NCBI GenBank assembly: GCA_039704465.1
Contig: JASFAU010000008.1
Span: 124,001 to 188,000 of the forward strand
Reading direction: 5' to 3'
DNA: 64,000 bases
From: Plasmodiophora brassicae
Lineage: Eukaryota > Endomyxa > Phytomyxea > Plasmodiophorida > Plasmodiophoridae
The translations under genes were made by a program, and so were the position numbers. Of this stretch, positions 30,216 to 41,043 are shown one piece after another (position 1 is the first letter of the stretch; every line of letters begins with the position of its first letter). The notes under the pieces were generated by a model, which was not told where the DNA came from, made no database searches, and was given only the letters and a program-made list of their open reading frames with translations.

Positions 30216-31181
30216 TTAGCCAGCCTGTCTGGTCGGGGAACGATTCGAGCTCGAGGCAGTTCGCAGGGGTGTTACCGGTGTCAGCCGTTTCCAGGTCGCC
30301 AGCGGCTTTGTCCTGAGTCTCAATTGCGGCTGTCGCCAGGACTCTGCCACCCGGCGTTCATCGTTGGCCGCAGGCGGCAATGGTGTCACGATCAGGTCTT
30401 GTGCGGAAGTTGGATCTGGATGTTGTTTTGTGTTAACAGGCGCCTGGGCGATGAGCGGAGCTGCACTAGAGGCGTCCAGGGCCGGATAACGGCAGTCGTC
30501 GTGTGGCGCAGCCACGCTTGCCTCGGTTGTCTCAGCTTCTGCATGGCCAGGATCCGCCACAGTTGTCGGCGTTGACGTTGACGGCGAGGGGGGGCACTGG
30601 CGCGGCGAGACGAGCCGCCGGCGCCAATCCACATCTGGATTAGTCTGGGCTAGCCAGGGCAGACCCAGGATGACGGGATAGGTCGGCGAATTGATCAGAT
30701 TCAGGACGATCTCACACGAGAACTGGGCGTCCACCGTCGTTCTCAACGGCTGAGTCTCCTGTGATATAGGTGCGAGCTGGCGGCCGTCGACAACGCGGAC
30801 AGGTATCGGACGATGCGTCGGGCGGGTAGGCAGAACGTGGAGCCGCGCGAAGGACCAGTCGATAAAGTTGCTAGTCGCGCCACAGTCGATCAAGGCCGTT
30901 GTCGAGATACTTTCGGACCCGGTGTATATGGTCATCGGAAGTACGAGATGCGGGACAGAGCGGGCGTGGAGAAACATGAGATCGCTTATTTGAACAGGGT
31001 CGGGTTCGGATGACAATGCAGAGTTTACTGGGTGGCCGGCGAACCCGTTGGCGTCACCCTTGGACATTTCCCGGTGCAACCGGCGGCCGTTTCGGGCAAT
31101 CCGCGATCCGGTGGCCATCTTCTTTGCAGTAGAAGCAGAGGCCGTCCTTGCGGGCACGCTCACGGGCATCGGCGGCGACAA
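30216..31181 (-). CDS. Gypsy-B aspartic protease region
   Basis: An aspartic protease with active site [13 protein letters not shown] and the downstream ILGLPWL element typical of Ty3/gypsy proteases. A Pro/Ser-rich linker follows. It overlaps the end of gag around 31054-31181 in a different frame, so either programmed frameshifting or an indel links them. In this family gag and pol may also be one frame. Confidence 0.78.
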   Translation of the reverse strand: MSPPMPVSVPARTASASTAKKMATGSRIARNGRRLHREMSKGDANGFAGHPVNSALSSEPDPVQISDLMFLHARSVPHLVLPMTIYTGSESISTTALIDCGATSNFIDWSFARLHVLPTRPTHRPIPVRVVDGRQLAPISQETQPLRTTVDAQFSCEIVLNLINSPTYPVILGLPWLAQTNPDVDWRRRLVSPRQCPPSPSTSTPTTVADPGHAEAETTEASVAAPHDDCRYPALDASSAAPLIAQAPVNTKQHPDPTSAQDLIVTPLPPAANDERRVAESWRQPQLRLRTKPLATWKRLTPVTPLRTASSSNRSPTRQAG

Positions 31182-31904
31182 CCTTCGGAACGGGGTAGCG
31201 CGGGCAGAGGTGTTTCGCCTTTTTGACCATCTCGTCGAAGTCGGTGATCATGTCCTCGAACAGTTTTTCCGACAAGGCAGTATGCAGCGACTTCCGGAAC
31301 TTCGACGCGCGCCGGGCCGAACTCATCTTGAAGGTTGCATCCGCGCGCTGAAGCGCTTGATACAAATTGTTGAACATCAACACATGCTCTTCGACAGGTT
31401 CGGTCTGGGTGAGGTTGTCGAAGCACTCCTCCAGCTGTTCGAACGTCGGCACCGGAAACCATTTTGACATCGCGTAGGACAGGTCGGCCATCGTGGCGTC
31501 GTCCGGCAGCCCGAAATAGACTTCCAACGCCGGGCCTTCCAGCGATCTAAGAAGGCGGCGCTGTGCGCCGCCGGCGGAAGGCGGGTCGTCGATGACGGGA
31601 GCTGCAGCGTCCTTGACAGACACTTCAGAAAGTCGCGGGAGTTCGTGGAACTGTCGCGAATACGCCCGGTAAAGCGGGGCAGGTGGATCTGGTGGTCGAC
31701 GATGTGTCGGGATGTCGGCGACGGCTCGCTCGGCGGCATCTTGTCGGGCAGCGAGCGATTTATCGCTGTCCCAACGGCATCTTCGACCCGGTCGGCCACT
31801 ACGGACTGCATAGCTTTCAGCTGGTGCAGCATGTCGCTGACAGTGAGCGTGAGGTCCCGCACTTGATCTGCCAGTGCGGCGATCTGGTCCTCGCTCGTTG
31901 TCAT
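31054..31904 (-). CDS. Gypsy-B Gag (one frame break)
   Basis: The first in-frame ATG is at 31904 (MTTSEDQIAALADQV), a coiled-coil-like start. The capsid-like part (LEGPALEVYFGLPDD, FEQLEECFDNLTQ) is in a second frame from about 31660 to 31054. It ends with one CCHC zinc knuckle ([14 protein letters not shown]). The frame changes between FTGR and the following segment near 31660. It packages element RNA. Confidence 0.75.
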
Positions 31905-31947
31905 CGCGAACACACCGGTAGAGACGGACAGGAAACGGGACGGCAGG

Positions 31948-32059
31948 AACGGAGCGGGCGGAACGGAGCGGGCGGAACGGAGCGGGCGGAACGGAGCGGG
32001 CGGAACGGAGCGGGCGGAACGGAGCGGGCGGAACGGAGCGGGCGGAACGGGGCGGGCGG
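31948..32059. repeat. 14-bp minisatellite in the gypsy-B leader
   Basis: Seven perfect units of AACGGAGCGGGCGG and one variant unit in tandem. They lie between the primer site and the Gag start, in the untranslated leader of the element. They would make a very GC-rich, structured RNA leader. Confidence 0.9.
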
Positions 32060-32079
32060 GACGGCGGTGACCGTTGGTT

Positions 32080-32090
32080 AGTCCGTCAAA
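32080..32090 (-). promoter_or_regulatory. Gypsy-B self-primer binding site
   Basis: On the element's sense (minus) strand this reads TTTGACGGACT, one base inside the 5' LTR. It is perfectly complementary to AGTCCGTCAAA at 32125-32135 in the LTR. Tf1/sushi elements prime reverse transcription with the 5' end of their own mRNA through an 11-nt match of this kind. It does not start with TGG, as a tRNA 3'-end primer site would. Confidence 0.7.
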
Positions 32091-32091
32091 A

Positions 32092-32178
32092 TGTCACGAT
32101 CAGGCAAGCTGATGCAACGAACGCTTTGACGGACTGGCGAAGTCCGTCGCGGGGTTCGGGATTTATTCAGTTATCACA
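32092..32178 (-). repeat. 5' LTR of gypsy-B
   Basis: 87 bp, a direct repeat of 26643-26729. It contains a hairpin (GACGGACT TCGCC AGTCCGTC on the minus strand) whose 3' arm is also the candidate self-primer. Confidence 0.92.
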
Positions 32179-32230
32179 GAGACAGCTTCGATGTCGATAT
32201 CGGAAAAGACGGCCTCGCCTCATTCGCCAT

Positions 32231-33715
32231 ATCGACTGCATCGTCCATGACCTGCCGCAGCTGTTCGTTGGCATCCCGTACGTGACCAGGGGAAAACATG
32301 AACAAACACCAGCGCCGCCAGTTATTATACGCCGCGTACAGATTGAGACACAGAGCGTACACTCTGCAAGAAGGCACCGTCAGGCAGCGCAAGTGGGCCC
32401 TTCACTGAATTGTTGATATCTGTACAGTACGGAAAGGGCTCGGTGGAGTGGTATCAGATCAACTGATCTATGGGTCAGACGCAGAGCGTCCGGAAATGCG
32501 CTCGAATTCCTGTGGCTGGAAAGAATCGCATGCTTTGCCCAGTCGTTGAGCCCGTTACGCAGCGTTGCCGCGCTTGCCTTCCTCCCTCGTCGGGGCAGCG
32601 TGTAGGATTTCTCCAATATAGTCAACTCCTGTATCAGAACTAGCTCGATCACAGGCCATACTGGGCCTGTGTCGTATCATGCTGTAGCCATGCCAGTGTC
32701 AACAGAGGTGTCAGTGAGGGATAGCCAGTGATGCCATGCAGTGACATCACCAGAGTCAGGCTGATGTAGGGAATGAGGCGTAAATAGCCGGCCCATTTCT
32801 ACACTGCCTTTCTCCGAACTCATGACCGGAATCAGCATGATACGGGATGATTGATGAGGGATGATTGATGATGCCCAGATGATGACCATGCAGAAGGGTA
32901 GTGTGAGACTCGGGTGCCAATTATGAGCGCCCACTACTCACTAAAAACCACCTTGTAACCCGATGGGAGAAATCGGTGGAAAATCCATTTGCGGACACCC
33001 CCAGCAGGAATGTCAACCATCGGAATACCTCTGCTAGAAGATCAGATAAACATTCCACCTGCGGAACGTACCTGACGAGGACATCGGCAGTGGGGCGCTC
33101 AACCCACATGGGAGGAGCCCTTGACCACATCCACCTCCGAAGTATCATTCACACGACTCAACGACCGGCACACATGTGCGGGCCCCCAGCGCTACAGGAG
33201 CCTCAATCCCGCGGTGAAGAGGAACTTCGAAGATGTTGCCGAATGCCTCGTGAGAAAATGTGTCAGAACGGCAATCGCTCAATAAGAGCACCAATGGCAT
33301 ACTAGGAGCGCCATGGATAGAGATAGCCCAGATATGAGCGAGAATGGCATACTAGCTCACGATAGGAGCGCCATTGATAACCATGGTGCCGCTATGGCAA
33401 CCAGGTTGGATAATGCGGTTTCCAATATTGGAGAACCATGATCATGATCATCTGCGTATTGTTCACCATCGAATCAATACGGTCGCGCCGTCCACGTATA
33501 TATATATAGGTACCGACGCTAGGAAGAGCGACTTATACTGAAGTCACCTATGCAACAATAATCATGCATTAATGGCGTTCATTGCCATCATACCTAGTTG
33601 CTGCGTCGCTTCCTCCCTCTGGATGCGGTACTCTTGGTGCGCGCCCGTTTCGCGGTCGGCGGTACCAATTGAGATAACGCCTCGGCATGCTGATGATCTT
33701 CGCATCGGCACCGCT
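32231..33715. other. Gene-poor region, lower GC
   Basis: No gene I can support. The stretch from about 32400 to 33560 is visibly richer in A+T than the rest of the window. It has short direct repeats (TGATTGATGA near 32848-32868; GGAGCGCCAT and AATGGCATACTAG repeated at 33290-33380) and a TATATATATA run near 33498. Open frames here overlap on both strands and lack domain features. Confidence 0.5.
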
Positions 33716-35153
33716 TTTGAACAGTTCTGCTTCTATTGCAGGGACCGCCCTGGACGCGCCCGCCGCCGCTCGACAATGCGACTCTTGACGTATGCTGCTC
33801 GTCCATCCCTATCTTTGCACCAATCTGACCACGATTACTGCAGCACTGTTGCCCATTCGGGCCATGATCGTGCATCTAGCTGCGCCACGTCTGGTATGCG
33901 GCCTGGATGAGCAACGGCAACGTGCCGTCCGTTGCATGGCACGTTGGGAGCCAACTCACCACATCCCTCGGATCGCCGTCCTTGACGCGTCTGGCGGCCC
34001 GGCGTGGTCGGGCGCTGACGTCGGCGCCGTCAAACGGCGCTGATTCCCGGAGCCACTACGAGCAAAGCGCGTCCTGCTGGGCGCCTGTTAACAAGCCCAT
34101 ACGTCCGGACGAACGCACTGCGCCCCCATACCCGGTACGGTTCCTCGCCTAACGCACAGAACCAGGTCATCTAGTATACGTGCTGGGCAGGACACGCGTG
34201 CCGTCTCCCGTCCGTCCAGCATGGGCACCTGCAAGGCAGCAGTCGTCATGCCTGGACGAGACGGGGCGGGGACAACGTCGTGCCGACCTGCTCGTCAGGT
34301 GTGGCGGCGCGCCGATCGTTGCAGTCGTGCGCGTGCGCTCGCGCATACCAGAATCACCGACGCCAGGTGCCGCTACACACAGAACACGTCGTGCTGGACG
34401 CTTGCCCACCAGTCCGACACGTCTGGACGAACGCATGGATTTGGTATGCTGCGTGCCCTATTAATTTGCATAAAGAGACGCGTTCTTACCCATGCTGTCA
34501 GGACACGTCTGCCGTCACCTGACGAATCCCGTCCAGTGTGAGTCCCTGCAAGCCAGCAGTCCTCGTGCGCCGGATAAACGGTTACGCGTCTGCACCGACC
34601 TGCGTCCTCAGCTACCATGACGTCCTGGCCACCTGACGATCGTTGTAACTGAAGGCGCGCGTCCCTGATCCTGCACCATGTAACGGTGGAAGTCTTGTCT
34701 ATCAAGGGCGTCGCCGAGTTTACCTGTTGGGCAGCGCCTTCTTGCCGTGTCGGATGTCCAGCAGGACAGCGGCTCCCTGCGCCAGTGGTCTCCAGTCGAC
34801 ATGACATGCGCCCTTCTGCCTGTAACGGACCACCCGCCGACCTCCATACCAGCATATCGCGCGTTCGAAAAGCGTTCACTACAATCGGATGAGGTACTAC
34901 AGATGGTCCTGGAGTCGGGCGCCTTAGGGAAGCATGCGCTGCAATCGGTGCACGGCGCGCGTGCGTCGTCGTTCGAGAAGTCTAAAGTTGCCCTCCTTTG
35001 TTGGGAGCATGCCGGATAAGGCCAGATGAGTAGCGCAAACAAGTGGGGTGGGCCAGAGCAATTGGTTTCCTGTGACCCCCATCAAATGCTTGGCGTCTAG
35101 TGCCCGTCAATGCGACAAGGTAAGGTACAACCCGGGCCCAGGCCTTCGGCGGC
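33716..35153. repeat. Degenerate repeat region (diverged copy of block R)
   Basis: 33716-34330 is a diverged copy of 35969-36600 and 41859-42490. From 34180 to 35020 the sequence contains weaker internal repeats, recognisable by recurring GGACACG...CGTCTCCCGTCCGTCCAG and GATCGTTGCAATCGGT-like motifs at roughly 300-bp spacing. I see no coding gene. Confidence 0.5.
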
Positions 35154-36603
35154 TTGATTGCGCGGCCCGACATCGATCGGGTTCGGGTCGCTTGTGTGTT
35201 GTGGATGGATGACGATATTCGTCAGAGTTCGTTGCCATCCCCAGCCCATTGAGCGAAGGTCGGCGCCAATCAACGTCAAGGCATGGGCCGACTCCGTGGC
35301 GGGCGTCGTCGACGCGGCCGACGTCCTGACGACGTCAACAGGGCCATCTGCAACATCCTACACTGTCGGCCGACGACGCTTGTCTTCGACATCCGTTGTC
35401 CTCGATGGCACGCCGCGCCTGCCTGCTCTGTCTGCGCCCGCGCCGGCGTCGCCGCCGACCAACTGCACGAGCCAATAGATTGGCTGCGACCACAACTCGT
35501 CCTGCAGGGTGTCTACTGGCGCGCCAGGTACGGCAGGTCTGACATCGTGCACCTGCGGGACAGATGCGAGTTGTCGCCTGGCTCCTGGATATCTGGCGTT
35601 CTGGACTGGGATTCGCCTGCCGCCGTCAGGCCAGTGTGAAGCCCTGCCGAAAACTGGCCAATGCATCCGCTCTTGTGCGACATGCTGGACCATTAACCTA
35701 CAATCTCTGCTGACATCCCTGGCATTCTGGCAGGCACAGGCTATGCTGGTGAGAATCCTGCCGAGATCCGTGTCACCGCTGATGACCCCGTGATTCTGAT
35801 CCTGATCCACAGACGTACCATCAGCCAGGTCCTGACCTTGTTGGAATTCGGGTGACGTTAGTCGTCGCGTAATCCAGTTCCAGCCCTTGTTGACGTTCAC
35901 GTGACGACGATCTACTTGAACGACTCCATTCTGGTATGCTGCCCGTCGTTTACCATTAGCAGCGCTTCTGAACGGTTCTGCTTCTATTGCAGGGACCGCC
36001 CTGGACGCGCCCGCCGCCGCACGACGATATGACGCTTGACGTATGTTACTCGTCTATCCCTATCGTTGCCTTAATCTGAGCACGCCTACTGCAGCACTGT
36101 CGCCCGTTCGGACCATGATCGTGCATCTAGCTGCGCCACGTCTGGTATATGGCCTGTCTGAGCAACGGCCACGTGCCGTCAGTGGCATGGCACATACAAA
36201 GCCAACCCGCCACGTCACTCGGATCGCCGTCTTGCATGTTGCTCCTGACCCGGCTGGCGGCCCTGCGTGCTCGGGCGCAGAGGTCGGCGCCATGAAACGG
36301 CGCTGATGCCCCGGGAGCCACAAGGACCAGAACACGTCCTGCTGGGCGCCCGACAACAAACCCATACGTCCGGACGACGCGCTACGCCCCCATAACCGGT
36401 ACGGTTCCTCCTCTAAGGCACAGAACCAGGTCTTCTAATACGTGCTGGGCAGGACACGCGTACCGTCTCCCGTCCGTCCAGCATGGGCACCTGCAAGGCA
36501 GCAGTCGTCCTGCGTAGGCGAGTCGGGGCGAATTCAACGTCGTGCCGACCCGGCTTGTTAGCTGTGGCGGCACGCCGATCGTTGCAATCGGTCGCGCGCG
36601 CTC
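35154..36603. repeat. Block R, copy 2 (1.45-kb direct repeat)
   Basis: Nearly identical to 41044-42495. A 180-codon minus-strand frame (35358-35900) is conserved in both copies, but so are frames on the other strand, as expected from recent duplication. No domain is recognised. It ends where kinase-unit-3 3' flank and a SINE fragment begin. Confidence 0.75.
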
Positions 36604-36650
36604 CACATGCGACCGGACGGGAAGACGGATTGTTGTATCGAACTGAAGAT

Positions 36651-36815
36651 ATCGTCCAGGCGCGAAGAACCCAGTACAAAGGTGATGGTCCGGCACTGCC
36701 AGGCCGGGGGACGTTGGCGTTCTGCTGGCTGAACCTTCGGTCCTCGGACATGAGACCGAGGCGCCTGCGTGAAAAGCGCGAAGCACAAATAAACTAAACT
36801 AACTAAACTAACGCG
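36651..36815 (+). mobile_element. SINE-like element, copy d (5'-truncated)
   Basis: The last ~165 bp of the SINE body, from GATATCGTCCAGG to the tail of AACTA/AACT repeats. It is preceded by a 43-bp piece (36606-36648) that also occurs at 36925-36967 in the 3' flank of kinase unit 3, so this copy sits in a rearranged segment. Confidence 0.7.
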
Positions 36816-37030
36816 GACGTTTCGGCGTGCCTCACAGTGCACAAAGCAGAGAGTCACTACCGTCACACGATCGATCCACGAAGTTAGGTAGTGGTAGCCC
36901 ACAAGGGGCCATTGTCCCGCGTGACATGCGACCGGACAGGAAGACGGATTGTTGTATCGAACTGAAAAGCCCGAGAGGGTAGTGGCCTGACGATGACGAC
37001 AAGCGATGGTGTGCGGGTGACCGAGGAGAT

Positions 37031-39355
37031 TTATCGCCGGGCAATGAAGCCATTGTCCGCAGCATTCTGCTGGAACTCATTGTGCAAATCGACCAGGAAT
37101 TCGTGGACGCTCGGCGGTACGATGCGTTGGGCGGGCTCCGGTGCCGACATGTTGTGCGCTATCATCTCCAGGTGGCAAAGAACGTCGTCGAACTTGTGGG
37201 GAACGTCGGGGCGCCTCCACACCTCGTCCTGAGCACAGGACAGGAAATACGCCGCTGTACGACCCAGGCTCCACATGTCGGAGGCCGCCGAATAGACGCC
37301 GGCGTCCAGCGCTTCCGGCGCGATGTACCCTTGGGTACCGGCGCCGGGTCGCATCTCCACGCCCGTCTGCGGGTCGTCCACACGGCACGCCAGATCGAAA
37401 TCGGTCACCCGCCAACCTTGCACGGCGACGCTGTACATGATGTTGTTCGGGTTAATGTCGCGGTGGACAATGCCGGCGCGAGATAACGTGCCGAGTGCGG
37501 CCAAGCCGTCGATAAAGAAGCGCACAAGCACCAAGCCGATGTCGTTAACTGACAACTGCCCGAAATCGACGTCGTCGAGGCGCTCTTCAACAAGAACGAC
37601 GCCGCCGCCGTTGCTGCGCGGCAAGACGATGGACCCGAACAGGCGTGCGACGCCGTCGCCCTGCGAGTCCCGCATGAGCGCGGGCTCTTCGGCGGCGCTG
37701 CCCATCTTCTGTTTGACGGCGAGGTCATCGACGAGCGCGACAGACGCAGCTTGGCGAGTACGACTTGGTCCGTCGGAGCGTCCGCGTTTGCGCGGTGGAC
37801 AACCAGATGAACTCGTGCGCGGACTCCCTGCTTTTTTCGCCGGCGTTCGCTGCGAATGCGGCCGCTTCGCCGTGGATGGCCGCGATGACGGTGGGGGGCC
37901 AAACGATGTCGGGTACGGAAACACGTCCTCGACGTCGCCATGCGACAGCATCGCGTGGTAGACACTGGCCTGACGACGCACGGCGTCGCAAAAGGAGGAC
38001 AATGAGCGGAGCCGGTTCAGGACGTCGGCTTGTTGCGGCGCCGGATCAGGAGGGGGTCCTGTGCGAGCGACTGCAGCGGCGGCCGATGCGACGCGATGCA
38101 CCAACTCCGTGAGGAACGCCTCATTGTCGCGGTCCAACGACTGCGGCGCCTCAATGTCGCTGTAGACACCCTGGAGCTGCACTGCTTCATGCGAAGGCGT
38201 CCGTACGAAGGATCGCCAGGTCGGGTCGCAGCGAGCAACGAACGACACACGGCCCGCATCGTGGTCGTTATCAAAAATCGGAATCATGACAACTGGCTGG
38301 AATTGGAACGCGCCGACAAGCAACCCGAACTGGCGCAAGCTGCTCCGTTCGCCGACAGGACGACGTCGAACAGAACCGATGCGTGCAAGCAGCGTCACCG
38401 CCATCATGACGAGCAATTTGCGGAAATCCTTATGATCTTCTTCGTTCCCGACGGCGTGCGCCGATACCTCGACCAGAAGCAGAGGCAGCTGCCGTGCTCT
38501 GGCGACACGATCCTCATCGTTGTTATCCGGAGCCAGCATGCACGCGTAGTCAGCGAACTGCGGGGAGTACCCCTCGATCACGCCGGCCATAGACAGCTCC
38601 AACACCGACGTCAACAGCGGTGTGGTCAGCGGACGCAGCAATGCGTTAAGGAGCCGGTCCCATAAGCGGCAGTGGAACTGCAGCTCTTGCCGCGCGCCGC
38701 TCAGGGTCGATTGCTGAAACTCGACGACGACACCGATGGCGACCTCCCGACAGTACTGGACGTACTGATTCTTGATGATATCACCACCGTTGTTGACGTC
38801 GAGCGACCGCTTGACCATGCGCGATGGGAACCAGTCTTCGTCTGGCAGCAACGCCATCATTGTGTCGCCGTCTCCTGAGACCTCGTTCTGCCAGGCGATG
38901 CTCCCATACGCGTCACGGTTGAAGTTGGGAACCAGCTGCTGCAGCGCATAGTCTGAGACGACGCCAAATTGCGACAGGGAATACGCCCGAGACAGGGACG
39001 CCAACAGGAACTGATTGCGCTGCATGGACGGCCTCAACTTGCTATACTCGTGGGCGGCGGTGTCGGACGCAGCGGCTGCCAGATCACCACGACGGTACTG
39101 CGGTGGCAAGGCAGGTATATCGGCAGCGGCCCGCAGTCGGTCGTTGTACATCTGAATCAGCATGTTGGCGTGCTGTTCGGACCGCCGATCAGCGGGCAAA
39201 CCCTGTATCGCTTGACGATACAGCCAAGTTTGGTCCATGTCGACGCGTGGGCTTTCACGATAGACGGCGACGACCCGCATTAGTTCATCGACACACTCGT
39301 TGAGCCATGATGACGACGAGGGCGACAGCGGTGCCGACGACGACGATGACGCCAT
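37031..39355 (-). CDS. Nuclease-like/protein kinase fusion protein, unit 3
   Basis: An intact 774-codon copy (ATG 39355, TGA 37031) with the same layout as unit 2: Ser-rich leader, helical N-terminal half, nuclease-like core (VEVSAH ... DFRK), basic linker, and kinase domain with AVK, HRDINPNN, DFD and APE. Differences from unit 2 cluster near residues 22-52 (for example ECVDELMRVVAVYRE) and in the linker, leaving catalytic motifs unchanged. This suggests selection on the core. The 5' flank and 3' flank are also shared. Confidence 0.78.
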   Translation of the reverse strand: MASSSSSAPLSPSSSSWLNECVDELMRVVAVYRESPRVDMDQTWLYRQAIQGLPADRRSEQHANMLIQMYNDRLRAAADIPALPPQYRRGDLAAAASDTAAHEYSKLRPSMQRNQFLLASLSRAYSLSQFGVVSDYALQQLVPNFNRDAYGSIAWQNEVSGDGDTMMALLPDEDWFPSRMVKRSLDVNNGGDIIKNQYVQYCREVAIGVVVEFQQSTLSGARQELQFHCRLWDRLLNALLRPLTTPLLTSVLELSMAGVIEGYSPQFADYACMLAPDNNDEDRVARARQLPLLLVEVSAHAVGNEEDHKDFRKLLVMMAVTLLARIGSVRRRPVGERSSLRQFGLLVGAFQFQPVVMIPIFDNDHDAGRVSFVARCDPTWRSFVRTPSHEAVQLQGVYSDIEAPQSLDRDNEAFLTELVHRVASAAAAVARTGPPPDPAPQQADVLNRLRSLSSFCDAVRRQASVYHAMLSHGDVEDVFPYPTSFGPPPSSRPSTAKRPHSQRTPAKKAGSPRTSSSGCPPRKRGRSDGPSRTRQAASVALVDDLAVKQKMGSAAEEPALMRDSQGDGVARLFGSIVLPRSNGGGVVLVEERLDDVDFGQLSVNDIGLVLVRFFIDGLAALGTLSRAGIVHRDINPNNIMYSVAVQGWRVTDFDLACRVDDPQTGVEMRPGAGTQGYIAPEALDAGVYSAASDMWSLGRTAAYFLSCAQDEVWRRPDVPHKFDDVLCHLEMIAHNMSAPEPAQRIVPPSVHEFLVDLHNEFQQNAADNGFIARR

Positions 39356-41043
39356 TGATGATGATGATGCGTTGCGGAATGCGCAATGGCCAAGTCCGTG
39401 GAGCGAGCAGCCTCTCAGAGAACACGCGCGTTGTACGTGGCTTGCAAACTGACGGGACTATGGAAGACGTGGAGTCGGGTCTGGTCCCGAAATCACGCAA
39501 CCCTGGATGACTTACATGTCGCTCGGACGCTCCAGGAACGGCCTCATTCGCTCATCGTGCGTGCGCAGCACCGAGGTCGACGCGCACGCGCAGATGTCCC
39601 GTCGGGCTAGCTCCAACAACATGTCGCTGCGATACGCCGACAATACCAGGGTCGGCTCATTTCATGGCCGCCCGACATGCCGTTGTCTTCATCATCACAC
39701 GGCAGGTCGTCCCTGACGACGCGCCTGCCTGCACCTGGGTCGACTTCGCCGCCGACCAGTGACATTCCCCAACAGACCCAATACGATCTCAACACGTCCT
39801 GCTGGACGCTTGACTTCGCGCGCGTCATCGAACTCATTAGTCGCATGTAACACGTCGCGTCAAGCACGTCTGGGAGGATGCCCTGCACCTCGCCGCCGGG
39901 TACGAATCGTCGCCTCAGGCACTGACCCAGGCCGTCTAACTCGTGCTGGACAGGGTACGCCTGCTGTCGCCTGCCATCTCCCGTCCAGCATCAGCCGCAG
40001 CGGGGCAGCGGCGTCCTGCCGGGCCTGGCCGGGTCCAGCACCGCGCTGGCCTGATCCTCAGCGGAGGTGACGACCTGGCCACCCGCCGGTCGCTGCGATC
40101 GGTCTGGCGCGCCCTGACCTGCACCATGCATCGATGTGTGTGCCGAATCACCAAGAGCGCCACTGAGGTCGCCGTCCGTCCGCCTGGCGAGCGTCGCTTG
40201 CCTGTCCTGCAGATCGTCCCGCAGACCAGCGGTGCCCAGCGCCTGTTGCCGCCGGTCGACATGCGAACGCGTGCCTGCCGTCGAAGACCCGCCGCCATCC
40301 CGGCCGTCACATCTTCACTTGTTGAACCGTTCAATACAAGCAGACGAAGTACGTCTACACGTTCGTGTCCCGCGCCTGCATGTCGTCCTGGCGTCAGCCG
40401 GCACCGAGCGGCAGCGTTCGAAGAAAACGGTGCAGGGGGGACGGGGCCCGTTGCCGGGCATGGGCTCCGTCGTCTCCCGCCACCTGCCTGTCGATCATGG
40501 CAAATTATGGCCGATCAGACCACTCCAGCGACGTAAGCAGGTCGTGCATGGCCGCGAGTAAGCAGGTCGGGCATGGCCGCGGGCAGGTACAACAGTACCT
40601 GTCACCCGATTTCCAGGCGGAGTGAACTTGCCAAGAATGTCAAGCTATCCTCGCATTTCAGTCTTCATGGCGGATGTACACAGCTACACGCGCCTTTGTT
40701 GTCTTGTCCGCCGATGAAATGACTGTGTATGTTTGGTCTACACTGTCCAAGTATAATTAAAATAATTACTGTAATTACAACATGAATTAACGTAATTACG
40801 TAATTAAGATCGGCCCAGGCCGTAATTAAACCGCCCTGCCGACATCCCCTGAGTCTGACAGTAGGACGCAAAGCGCCAGTGTCCCGCCCTGGCCGATTTG
40901 GATGGCGAACGAACCCCGTTACCGTTCCACGCAACGACGGTGGTGCCGCACGTGACATGCGTGCGCCAGCGGTTCGATCAGGAGCCGAAGGTGGATCTTT
41001 CAAAATACGTAGCGCACTGGTGTTGGTTGGCTGATCGGATCGG
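39356..41043. repeat. 5' flank of kinase unit 3 (shared block)
   Basis: A near-identical copy of 24664-26345, including the AATTA-rich cluster at 40748-40840. It joins block R at 41044. No confident gene. Confidence 0.6.

Larger units (their letters stand above)
26643..32178 (-). mobile_element. Gypsy-B: chromodomain retrotransposon with 87-bp LTRs
   Basis: A complete element of 5,536 bp on the minus strand. Its very short 87-bp LTRs (5' LTR 32092-32178, 3' LTR 26643-26729) have TG...CA ends, and it is flanked by the 5-bp target duplication GAGAC (26638-26642, 32179-32183). Internal order is Gag with CCHC knuckle, protease, reverse transcriptase, RNase H, integrase, chromodomain. Just inside the 5' LTR an 11-nt sequence is perfectly complementary to an 11-nt stretch of the LTR, as in self-priming Tf1/sushi-type elements. 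The frame is broken in gag and twice in pol. A truncated second copy lies at 1-1867. Confidence 0.93.

Noticed and set aside
35358..35900. A conserved 180-codon minus-strand frame, repeated at 41248-41790
   Set aside because: Conservation follows from recent block duplication; frames on the opposite strand are equally conserved and no domain is visible.
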